Positions 7,630 to 13,743 of a stretch of 13,743 nucleotides of DNA are shown one piece after another. The DNA is from CAZISM01 sp964541895 (GTDB lineage Bacteria; Zhuqueibacterota; Zhuqueibacteria; Residuimicrobiales; Residuimicrobiaceae): positions 1-13,743 of the forward strand of contig CAZISM010000136.1 in assembly GCA_964541895.1 (NCBI GenBank). The letters are read 5' to 3'. Under the pieces are notes generated by a model. The model was not told the DNA's origin. It did not search any database and saw only the letters and a program-made list of their open reading frames with translations. Each line of letters begins with the position of its first letter. The first letter of the stretch is position 1. Position numbers and translations under genes: made by a program.

Positions 7630-9507
7630 TTACAGCATCTTGACCATCTTTTGCAGTTTTACGCCCTGCGAGGTCTGCAAGCGGCAGAGATAGACGCCGC
7701 CGGCGCTGTTTCGGCCCTGATGATCGGTGCCGTCCCAGCGATAAAAATGGCTGCCGGCCGGCAAAGCGCCTTCGAACAACACCTTGATCTCCTGGCCCAG
7801 CATATTGAAAATCGAAATCCGCACCGCACCGGCCGCCGCGGTCGGCAGAGTGAAACCGATCCGGGTCTCCGGATTGAACGGATTGGGATAACTCGGCCAC
7901 AGCACCAGTGAGTTCGGCGCCTGAATCGTGGCGGAAACCGCAATGGTCAAAGCGCTGGCGCCGTCAAAATCGATTTGCTTCAGACGGTACTGGTACTCAC
8001 CCGGCGCATCCAGCTGATCGAAAAAGCGATAGTGCTGCGCATCAACCACAGTGCCGGCGCCCTGAACCCAGCCGATTTTATTCCAGGATTGGTCGGCACG
8101 GTTGAAACGCTGCACTTCAAAACCGTAATTATCAGACTCGGTAGCCGTGGACCAGAGCAACTCCACACCATTGCCACGCACCTGCGCCGAAAAAGAGGCC
8201 AGCTCCACGGGAATGACAAACTCGCGCGCCATCACTGAAACCTGAATCGGCATGCTGATCATCTGCACCACCGAATCAGCGATGGCGATGGTATGGGGCT
8301 CGCCGAGATAGAAATTGCGCGTCTTGTACAGAAACGAACCGGACAGTTTATTCACCGCATCGGCAATCAGAACGCCGCTGTCGCCGAAGGAGGCGCCGTC
8401 ACCGGTGTCCAGCATATCCGGCGTAGCATCGTCCTTGTAATAGGTCTCTTTGCTGGAGCCCATGATCAGCGAATCGAGAATGCTCACCACCGAGCCCATG
8501 CTGCCCTGGATCAACTGCCAGGAGGAGAGGTCTGTATCGATAATATCGGCCACGCCGTTGATGGTGACGTTCGAGTTGAAATTGTTATGGAATTTGGCGC
8601 CGGAGGCCAGACTGCTCAAATCCCATGATTGTCGCAGCTCTTCCAGTCCAAAAATCTGCTGCAGGCTGTTTTGCTTGATGGTGTTAATGGAATGATAGGG
8701 ATAAAACATCGAGTACATGGTAAGAGGTGAAATCTGAAAACCGCGCAGCCGGCAGCTGAAATCGACTTTACGAATGACCCGGATGCGGCCGTTCTTTACA
8801 GCCATGACGGAATCACTCAAGGCGGAAATTTCATCATCGTCGTAGACAAAAGAGGGAATGCCGTAATATTGTCCGTGATAGCGAATCTTCCAGCGATCGA
8901 GAATATCGATGCTTGCGTTGCCGCCGTTTTTCAGCACCAGGTAATCGGCAATGGCATCGCTGTTATGTCCCAGCGTATAGCCCCTGGCTTTGACGGTGTC
9001 GTTGGACGCGCCGCCCGGGGCCGGCGAATAGTACATATAATCGGCCACCGACCCATCGACGGCCAGAGTGGAAGAACGATAAATATAGGCATAGCCGGTT
9101 TTCGCCGGACTGGTCGCCGGATTGGTCACTTTGATCTGATAGCGCTGATGCGTCAACGACACGGCGTCATTGATCCATTGATGATTCGCCGCACTGTCGC
9201 CCACATCGGCGGCCATGAAACAGATTTCATCGCCGGCATCCCACTGCCCGTTGGTGCCGCCGAAATAGCCGCCGCCTTCCTTTTCATCGATCTGAAAGCA
9301 GATCTGCTTCCAGACTCCGTTTTGGAGGCTGTACACGAACAGTTCGTTCGGCGGCGCCCCCAGATATAATGCCAGCTGACTTCCGGCCACCACGACCGGT
9401 TCCTTGGGTCGTTTGATATCCACTCCAAAAGCGGATATGCTCCAAAGCAGCAGAATTCCGACCAGACCAGTTTTAGCGCCCATCGATGCTGTGCGCAGAG
9501 CTCTCAT
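7630..9507 (-). CDS. Secreted surface protein with type IX-like C-terminal sorting domain
   Basis: Exported protein of 625 residues. The ATG at 9507 has GAGGAGG 5 bases upstream; an in-frame ATG at 9483 lacks such a site. Residues 1-28 form a signal peptide (hydrophobic GLVGILLLWSISAFG). Residues 29-431 are a domain I do not recognise, with Gly/Asp-rich loops such as FGGTNGQWDAGDE. Residues 432-531 begin PVELASFSAQV and include LLWSTATESDNYGFEVQRF, the fibronectin-III-like module common just before sorting tails in FCB bacteria. Residues 532-625 carry YPNPFNPETRI, FNMLGQEIKVL, GVYLCRL and a basic end (KLQKMVKML), the FlgD-like / type IX type A sorting domain. In that system the tail directs outer-membrane passage and surface attachment or release. 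The gene is transcribed alone, with its own terminator at 7568-7607. The function of the N-terminal domain is unknown. Confidence 0.9.
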   Translation of the reverse strand: MRALRTASMGAKTGLVGILLLWSISAFGVDIKRPKEPVVVAGSQLALYLGAPPNELFVYSLQNGVWKQICFQIDEKEGGGYFGGTNGQWDAGDEICFMAADVGDSAANHQWINDAVSLTHQRYQIKVTNPATSPAKTGYAYIYRSSTLAVDGSVADYMYYSPAPGGASNDTVKARGYTLGHNSDAIADYLVLKNGGNASIDILDRWKIRYHGQYYGIPSFVYDDDEISALSDSVMAVKNGRIRVIRKVDFSCRLRGFQISPLTMYSMFYPYHSINTIKQNSLQQIFGLEELRQSWDLSSLASGAKFHNNFNSNVTINGVADIIDTDLSSWQLIQGSMGSVVSILDSLIMGSSKETYYKDDATPDMLDTGDGASFGDSGVLIADAVNKLSGSFLYKTRNFYLGEPHTIAIADSVVQMISMPIQVSVMAREFVIPVELASFSAQVRGNGVELLWSTATESDNYGFEVQRFNRADQSWNKIGWVQGAGTVVDAQHYRFFDQLDAPGEYQYRLKQIDFDGASALTIAVSATIQAPNSLVLWPSYPNPFNPETRIGFTLPTAAAGAVRISIFNMLGQEIKVLFEGALPAGSHFYRWDGTDHQGRNSAGGVYLCRLQTSQGVKLQKMVKML

Positions 9508-9775
9508 ATCTTCCTCCTCAGTGGGAGAAATACAGTTGTTAGTAGCAGGGCTTGTACCAGAGAATTATAATCAGTAACTGGGTTGCATGATCTATGCCAG
9601 GGAAATAAATCTGCCCGATTCCACTCGCCGATAGTTACAGGTTGTTATTAATTAATTAACAATATATTACAGTAAAACATCCATTACACAGCTATTCTGA
9701 ACGCAAAAATCAGCCGGCAAGAAATGTAGTAGAGAGAATCATTGTCTCACACTGATACATATACAGAAATGTAAC
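9508..9775. other. AT-rich spacer with a weak minus-strand promoter candidate
   Basis: No coding sequence is visible. On the minus strand a TATAAT hexamer (9564-9569) lies about 55 bases before the ATG at 9507, but no good -35 box accompanies it. An AT-rich inverted repeat, TTGTTA (9642-9647) and TAACAA (9657-9662) around TTAATTAAT, sits in the middle and may be an operator or just AT-rich sequence. I see no GC-rich terminator for the upstream TlpA-like gene. Confidence 0.35.
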
Positions 9776-11109
9776 TCATTCCGCCAGCAGGGCCTGCACG
9801 CCCTTGTCCAGCTTTTCTTCAGACCATTTACCAGAGCCAACGGCAAACAGGCGCACCTTGCCTTTTTTGTCGATCAGGACCATGTGAGGAATGCCATAAA
9901 CGCCGTACTGGGCGCTGTTCTTTTTGGCCGCATCGCCCGCGCCGATGCCATAGGGGAAAGGCATTTCATGATGGACCTTGAACTTTTTCACCCAATCCAG
10001 TTCCTCTTCCGGTTTCAGGTTGCGCAGACGCTGGCCAAGCTGGGAAAACGAGCCATAGTATTGGGTCACGCCGATGATTTCCAGTCCCTGGTCATGATAG
10101 CTGGCATATAGTTTTTTCAGATGCGGGAACATGGCGCGACACGGACCGCACCAGGTGGCCCAAAAGTCGAGAAAAACCACTTTGCCTTTCAGCGCGCTGA
10201 TTTTGAGCGGTTTCGAATCGATCCACTGGTCGATGGTGATGTCCGGCGCCGGTTTGCCGATCAGCCCGTACTGCACGGATTTGGGATCAACGTTGCGCAG
10301 GATTTTAGGATCATTGGCAAAGCGTTTCTTGAGATCGGCCAGCAGGGCCATAGCCTCTTCTGTTTTGCCGGTATCATAGAGTCCATCCACTTTTTCCAGT
10401 TCCAGCTGCCAGCGGTCCGCTTCCGGGGAGGCGGCCAGACCAGCGTCGAGAATGCGCAGACCGTTTTCCATGTCGCCGTTTTCAAGATAGCCCCAGTAGA
10501 GATTGATAAAGTAGGAAACCGCCTTGTCGTTGTTTTTGGCAGCCAGTTTTTCAATCACCAGTTTTTCCGCATCAGCCAGGCGCGATTTTTCGGTATAACC
10601 GTTGAAGAGCATTTCCATGGCGACGGTGCTGGTGTCTTTGCCGGGATATTTTTCCAGCAGGGTGATGACCGTGTCGGTCTTGCTCAATGCTTTGTAGAGA
10701 CGGGCGGCGTTGANNNNNNNNNNNNNNNNNNNNNNNNNNNNNNNNNNNNNNNNNNNNNNNNNNNNNNNNNNNNNNNNNNNNNNNNNNNNNNNNNNNNNNN
10801 NNNNNNNNNNNNNAGGGTGATGACCGTGTCGGTCTTGCTCAATGCTTTGTAGAGACGGGCGGCGTTGAGCAGCTCCTCTCCTTTCAGATCGGCGAGAACG
10901 ATGGGAGCGGTGTACTGTTCCGCCAGCTGTTTTCGCACCGTGCGCAGGCTGTCGAAATTACGGATGCCTTTTTTATATGCGCGGTTCATGAGGCTGTCCA
11001 CCTCTTCGGCCTGTTTGGCGAGATGGGCCTGGGGTTTCGGCGCGCAGCCGTATTCGGTAATAGTAACAAGAAAAATAAAGACGAGTATTCCAGCCAACAG
11101 CTTTTTCAT
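9776..11109 (-). CDS. TlpA/thioredoxin-like envelope protein with N-terminal helical region, split by a scaffold gap
   Basis: Probable periplasmic or membrane-anchored thiol-disulfide oxidoreductase. The ATG at 11109 follows GGAGG by 8 bases. Residues 1-22 (MKKLLAGILVFIFLVTITEYGC) form a signal peptide ending at a Cys in a poor lipobox (EYGC), so lipoprotein anchoring is possible. Residues about 30-230 are helix-rich, TPR-like. A thioredoxin fold follows with IGKPAPDITI, FLDFWATWCGPC (Cys269 and Cys272 after repair of the gap) and the cis-proline segment GIPHMVLID, typical of TlpA/ResA proteins. A run of 100 Ns at 10714-10813 interrupts it, flanked by an exact 55-base duplication. Deleting the Ns and one copy (155 bases) leaves 1179 bases, 392 codons plus TGA, in one frame. 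The gene is probably intact in the organism. It is divergent from the CusA-type pump gene, so it may serve thiol or copper chemistry in the envelope, which is an inference. Confidence 0.88.
10659..10713. repeat. Left copy of a 55-base duplication flanking the scaffold gap
   Basis: Identical to 10814-10868 and ending exactly where the Ns begin. This is the signature of two contig ends that overlap but were not merged. Confidence 0.95.
10714..10813. other. Scaffold gap of exactly 100 Ns
   Basis: One hundred unresolved bases, a conventional placeholder length. The flanking duplicate and the restored reading frame show that the true gap is negative: the contigs overlap by 55 bases. Confidence 0.97.
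10814..10868. repeat. Right copy of the 55-base duplication flanking the scaffold gap
   Basis: Exact match to 10659-10713, starting at the first base after the Ns. Translating through a single copy joins KGEELLNAARLYKAL to SKTDTVITLLEKY without a frame change. Confidence 0.95.
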
Positions 11110-11151
11110 GAGCGATTCCTCCGAGAGATCCGGTGAGTAAAAGTTCGTATT

Positions 11152-11167
11152 CATCCTGTCGCTACGC
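11152..11167 (+). repeat. 16-base direct repeat, copy 1
   Basis: CATCCTGTCGCTACGC, repeated exactly at 11348-11363, where it leads into a GTCGC/GCGAC hairpin. This copy lacks the right arm (GCCCT follows), so it looks like a truncated unit. Confidence 0.75.
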
Positions 11168-11304
11168 CCTGCCGCTATGCACATCCAACATCTTTGCGGC
11201 AGTTATTACCTGACAGATCCTTCGGCGCAAAAACCGAGCCATGACGAGCCAGGATCAATTTGTCTGCGCCTCAGGATGACAGTCCAGGAGATTTGTCTTT
11301 CTGA

Positions 11305-11324
11305 GGCCGGCGCTTTTGCCGGCC
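11305..11324. repeat. GGCCGGC palindrome inside a TTCT...AGAA element
   Basis: Arms GGCCGGC and GCCGGCC with a 6-base loop GCTTTT. Outside the stem, GA faces GA (tandem G-A mismatches), then TTCT pairs with AGAA. The pattern TTCTGAG...GAAGAAT resembles, from memory, a short palindromic element dispersed in many bacterial genomes. Confidence 0.65.
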
Positions 11325-11347
11325 GAAGAATAAGTTGGAATGAAAGC

Positions 11348-11366
11348 CATCCTGTCGCTACGCGAC
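11348..11366 (+). repeat. 16-base direct repeat, copy 2, with GTCGC-TAC-GCGAC hairpin
   Basis: CATCCTGTCGCTACGC occurs here as at 11152-11167, then completes the hairpin GTCGC TAC GCGAC (11354-11366). The same 13-base hairpin occurs again at 11421-11433. Confidence 0.75.
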
Positions 11367-11387
11367 GGAATTATCCGGCGTACAAGT

Positions 11388-11407
11388 CCAGGCGTTGAAA
11401 CGCCTGG
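11388..11407. repeat. CCAGGCGTT palindrome
   Basis: Perfect 9-base arms CCAGGCGTT and AACGCCTGG around GA. It lies between the two GTCGCTACGCGAC hairpins and has no poly-T tail. Confidence 0.75.
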
Positions 11408-11419
11408 CTACCTTCGTGC

Positions 11420-11434
11420 GGTCGCTACGCGACC
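11420..11434. repeat. GGTCGC-TAC-GCGACC hairpin
   Basis: Six-base arms GGTCGC and GCGACC with loop TAC. The inner 13 bases are identical to 11354-11366, and the GCGACC core recalls the palindromes at 7377-7545. Confidence 0.7.
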
Positions 11435-11460
11435 TGAAACAATATCCGGCAGCATGGTTC

Positions 11461-11485
11461 CGCCCGGGGAAAAATTCCCCGGGCG
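11461..11485. repeat. CGCCCGGGGAA palindrome
   Basis: Perfect 11-base arms (CGCCCGGGGAA at 11461-11471 and its complement at 11475-11485) with loop AAA. This is the strongest hairpin of the spacer. No T run follows in either direction, so a terminator role is not supported. Confidence 0.8.
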
Positions 11486-11515
11486 ATCGTATACAAGACC
11501 ACCCTACCGTGCACA

Positions 11516-11535
11516 CGCGGAGCTGGAGCTCCGCG
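11516..11535. repeat. CGCGGAGCT palindrome
   Basis: Perfect 9-base arms CGCGGAGCT and AGCTCCGCG around GG. Six T residues follow five bases later on the plus strand, so weak terminator activity on that strand cannot be excluded, although no plus-strand gene ends here. Confidence 0.7.
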
Positions 11536-11613
11536 CTCCATTTTTTCTGAGAGCTGATCTCCAGATCCGCCCGGAATTGTTGCCGGATTTGGCTGGCCAC
11601 ACCTGTTTCATTA

Positions 11614-11635
11614 TACAAATTTTTAACCATTTGTA
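11614..11635. promoter_or_regulatory. Possible operator, TACAAAT-N8-ATTTGTA
   Basis: Perfect 7-base inverted repeat with an 8-base centre, 88 bases ahead of the pump ATG in the AT-rich part of the divergent spacer. Half-sites with TACA/TGTA occur in several metal and stress repressor operators, but the spacing here does not match a known consensus that I can name. Confidence 0.35.
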
Positions 11636-11675
11636 AAAGAAAAAAATACCCGCAAAATCCGCACCAGAACGCAAG

Positions 11676-11687
11676 TTTTGGCCAAAA
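11676..11687. promoter_or_regulatory. TTTTGGCCAAAA palindrome near the pump promoter
   Basis: Perfect 12-base palindrome 35 bases before the ATG at 11723, just upstream of the candidate -10 box TATAAA (11699-11704). Its position suits a repressor or activator site; no family is assigned. Confidence 0.3.
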
Positions 11688-11722
11688 ATCGTGTCAAATA
11701 TAAAACAGCAAGGACAAACATA

Positions 11723-13743
11723 ATGATAGAAAAAATCATCGACTGGTGCGTTCGCAATCGACTCATCGTCATTTTCAGCTACATTCTCCTCGCCGGCTTT
11801 GGCATCTATACCCTGCTCGACCTGCCGGTGGATGCCATCCCCGACCTCTCGGAAAACCAGGTCATCGTCTACACCGAATGGATGGGCCGCTCCCCGGAAG
11901 TGGTGGAAGAACAGGTCACCTTTCCCATCTCGTCCAGCCTGCAGGGGCTGGCCGGCGTCAAAGCCGTGCGCGCGTCCACCATGTTCGGCATGTCGTTCGT
12001 CTTTGTCATCTTTGAAGATGCCATTGACATCTATTTCGCTCGCTCGCGCGTGATTGAACGCCTTAACACATTGAAAAATCAGCTTCCAGCCGGCGTCACG
12101 CCCACCATGGGACCCGACGGCAGCGGCGTCGGCCACGTCTACTGGTATACGGTTGAAAGCGACCGCCACGACCTTGGCACTCTGCGCGCCATCCAGGACT
12201 GGTACATCCGCCTGAAACTCTCCGCCGTCCCCGGCGTGGCCGAAGTGGCAAGCATCGGCGGCTTTGTCAAGCAGTACCAGGTCGATGTGGATCCGTTCAA
12301 GCTGCAGGCGTTTCAGCTCTCGGTCAACGACATCGCGCGGGCGCTGCAGCGCAACAACAATGAAGTCGGCGGCAAACTGGTAGAGATCAACGATGCCGAA
12401 TACTTTGTCCGCGGCCAGGGCTATATCCGTTCGCTCAGCGATATCGAAAACATCGTCATCCGCTCGAGCAACGGCGTGCCGGTGCAGATCAGGCAGGTCG
12501 CCGACGTCCAGATCGGCGGCGACATCCGTCGCGGCAGCCTGGAAAAGGACGGCCGCGGCGAGGTGGTCGGCGGCATCATTGTCATGCGCAGCAACGAAAA
12601 CGCCCAGTCGGTCATCGATCGCGTCAAAGCCAAAATCAGGGAGATCGAGCCCGGACTGCCGCAGGGCGTTCGCATTGTCGCCTCCTACGACCGCAGTGAA
12701 CTCATCTCTGCCTCTATTTCGACATTAAAGCGGGCCCTGCTGGAAGCGGCCATCGTGGTCACCCTGGTAGTGGCGATCTTTTTACTGCATGGACGAAGCA
12801 TCCTCCGCATCGTCATTGAAATTCCCGTGGCGGTGCTGCTCGCGTTCATTCTCATGCGCCTGTTCAACGTCACCTCCAACATCATGTCCCTGGGCGGCAT
12901 CATTCTCGGCATCGGCGTCATTGTCGATTCGTCCATTGTGCTGGTGGAAAACGCCTATCGCAACATCGCCAACGCCCTCAAAGAAAAAGGCTCGCTCACC
13001 AGTCAGGAATATATCGCTATCTCTGTCAACTCCGCCAAGCAGGTGGGGCGCGCCATCTTTTTTTCCGAACTGATCATCCTGGTCTCCTTCCTGCCCGTTT
13101 TTTTACTGACCGAACAGGAAGGCAAGCTGTTCAAGCCGCTGGCCTTTACCAAAACCTTTGTCATGGCCGGCTCCGCCATCGTGGCCATCTCGCTGATCCC
13201 GGTGCTGATGACCTTTCTCATGCGCGGCCGCTTTCGCTCCGAACGGGAAAATCCGGTGTCGCGCTTTTTCATCCGCCTCTATGAACCGGTGATCCATTGG
13301 GTGCTGCGCCATCGCAAAACCACCCTTCTCATCAACGTGCTGGCGCTGGTGATCACCATTCCCATGATCCTCAACACCGGCTCAGAATTCATGCCGCCGC
13401 TTGACGAAGGCTCGCTGCTGTTCATGCCGGTAACGCTGGCCAACGCCTCCATTACCGAAGTGCAGCGCATCATGCAGGTGCAGGACAACATCATCCGCAG
13501 CGTGCCGGAAGTGGCGCACGTGCTCGGCAAAACCGGACGCGCGGAAACCGCCACCGACAACGCGCCGCTGAGCATGATCGAAACCATCATCCTGCTCAAG
13601 CCGCGGTCGGAATGGCGGCCGGGCATCACTAAAAAAAATATCATCAATGAACTGGATCAGAAACTGCAGATCCCGGGCGTGCGCAACGGCTGGACCCAGC
13701 CCATCATCAATCGCATCAACATGCTCGCCACCGGCGTGCGCAC
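11723..13743 (+). CDS. cusA: CusA-type Cu(I)/Ag(I) RND efflux pump, inner-membrane subunit (C-terminus off window)
   Basis: Proton-driven inner-membrane transporter of the heavy-metal RND family, which with a CusB-like adaptor and CusC-like outer-membrane channel exports Cu(I)/Ag(I). The ATG at 11723 has AAGGA 8 bases upstream. The first 673 codons of an expected 1,030-1,050 are present. TM1 spans about 13-33 and is followed by LPVDAIPDLSENQVIVYTEW, a family hallmark. The porter domain runs to about 335. The membrane block follows with LGGIILGIGVIVDSSIVLVEN, where D402 matches proton-relay D405 of E. coli CusA. M568 (LFMP), M618 (APLSMIET) and M667 (RINMLATG) match CusA M573, M623 and M672 with identical spacing of 50 and 49, which favours monovalent Cu/Ag over the divalent CzcA type. 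No cusB or cusC precedes it; they may lie downstream. Possible operators lie at 11614-11635 and 11676-11687. CzcA-like specificity is the main alternative. Confidence 0.93.
   Translation, partial: MIEKIIDWCVRNRLIVIFSYILLAGFGIYTLLDLPVDAIPDLSENQVIVYTEWMGRSPEVVEEQVTFPISSSLQGLAGVKAVRASTMFGMSFVFVIFEDAIDIYFARSRVIERLNTLKNQLPAGVTPTMGPDGSGVGHVYWYTVESDRHDLGTLRAIQDWYIRLKLSAVPGVAEVASIGGFVKQYQVDVDPFKLQAFQLSVNDIARALQRNNNEVGGKLVEINDAEYFVRGQGYIRSLSDIENIVIRSSNGVPVQIRQVADVQIGGDIRRGSLEKDGRGEVVGGIIVMRSNENAQSVIDRVKAKIREIEPGLPQGVRIVASYDRSELISASISTLKRALLEAAIVVTLVVAIFLLHGRSILRIVIEIPVAVLLAFILMRLFNVTSNIMSLGGIILGIGVIVDSSIVLVENAYRNIANALKEKGSLTSQEYIAISVNSAKQVGRAIFFSELIILVSFLPVFLLTEQEGKLFKPLAFTKTFVMAGSAIVAISLIPVLMTFLMRGRFRSERENPVSRFFIRLYEPVIHWVLRHRKTTLLINVLALVITIPMILNTGSEFMPPLDEGSLLFMPVTLANASITEVQRIMQVQDNIIRSVPEVAHVLGKTGRAETATDNAPLSMIETIILLKPRSEWRPGITKKNIINELDQKLQIPGVRNGWTQPIINRINMLATGVR

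Larger units (their letters stand above)
11110..11722. other. Divergent spacer rich in hairpins, no gene seen
   Basis: This 613-base region lies between the minus-strand TlpA-like gene and the plus-strand CusA-type gene. The short open frames in it lack ribosome binding sites and domain-like sequence. It holds at least five separate GC-rich palindromes with unrelated stems, two short direct repeats and, near the pump gene, an AT-rich inverted repeat and a TTTTGGCCAAAA palindrome. From about 11600 rightwards it becomes AT-rich, as expected of a promoter. TATAAA at 11699-11704 is a possible -10 box, with TTGGCC at 11678 as a poor -35 box (spacing 15). Confidence 0.7.

Noticed and set aside
10684..11184. 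Two separate truncated genes on either side of the Ns
   Set aside because: The exact 55-base duplication and frame-perfect joining show one intact gene split by an assembly artefact.
11461..11485. Intrinsic terminator
   Set aside because: The stem is perfect but no T run follows on either strand, and no gene ends nearby.
11177..11636. Small plus-strand coding genes in the divergent spacer (frames at 11177-11398 and 11340-11636)
   Set aside because: They are made of palindromic repeats, lack ribosome binding sites and give no protein-like composition.
11504..12169. A 221-codon minus-strand open frame overlapping the start of cusA
   Set aside because: It runs antisense to the strongly conserved N-terminus of CusA and through hairpin repeats; no domain is visible.

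Overview
The window looks like part of a metagenome-assembled or draft genome from the FCB side of the bacterial tree (Calditrichaeota, KSB1, Ignavibacteria or Zixibacteria-like lineages are the kind of host I would expect). The basis is a secreted protein ending in a FlgD-like / type IX secretion type A sorting domain (YPNPFNP motif), several Sec-type exported proteins, strong GAGGAGG ribosome binding sites, and a GC-rich genome with AT-rich intergenic stretches. The phylum is an inference; there is no rRNA gene here. A 100-N scaffold gap shows that this is assembled draft sequence.

Layout. From 7259 down to 1 a four-gene minus-strand run reads in this order: a small PHP/amidohydrolase-like protein (6471-7259), a catalytically dead M14-like carboxypeptidase homologue with a TTG start (4761-6452), an apparently active M14 zinc carboxypeptidase (2999-4741), and a large exported protein joining a right-handed parallel beta-helix to a TIM-barrel hydrolase-like domain, which runs off the left edge (1-2980). 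The gaps between genes are 18, 19 and 18 bases, so this is very probably one operon. The two M14 proteins are paralogues that share calcium-loop-like inserts, but one has lost every zinc and catalytic residue.

Between the operon and the next gene lies a 370-base spacer. It holds a candidate promoter, three related short palindromes (GCGACCA/TGGTCGC) and a textbook intrinsic terminator. That terminator belongs to the next minus-strand gene (7630-9507), a secreted surface protein with a type IX-like sorting tail. After a 268-base AT-rich spacer comes a minus-strand thioredoxin/TlpA-like envelope protein (9776-11109). It is interrupted by 100 Ns flanked by an exact 55-base duplication. Removing the Ns and one copy restores a continuous 392-residue protein, so the gap is an assembly artefact.

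A 613-base divergent spacer (11110-11722) is packed with small GC-rich hairpins of different sequence, short direct repeats and two possible operators. To its right a plus-strand gene (11723 to the window end) encodes the first 673 residues of a CusA-type heavy-metal RND efflux pump. All three methionines of the CusA Cu(I)/Ag(I) site are present at the E. coli spacing.

The genes suggest envelope and extracellular work: breakdown of glycans and peptides outside the cytoplasm, a surface-displayed protein, periplasmic thiol chemistry and copper/silver export. The most interesting points are the active/inactive M14 pair, the beta-helix/TIM-barrel fusion and the two arrays of variable intergenic palindromes.
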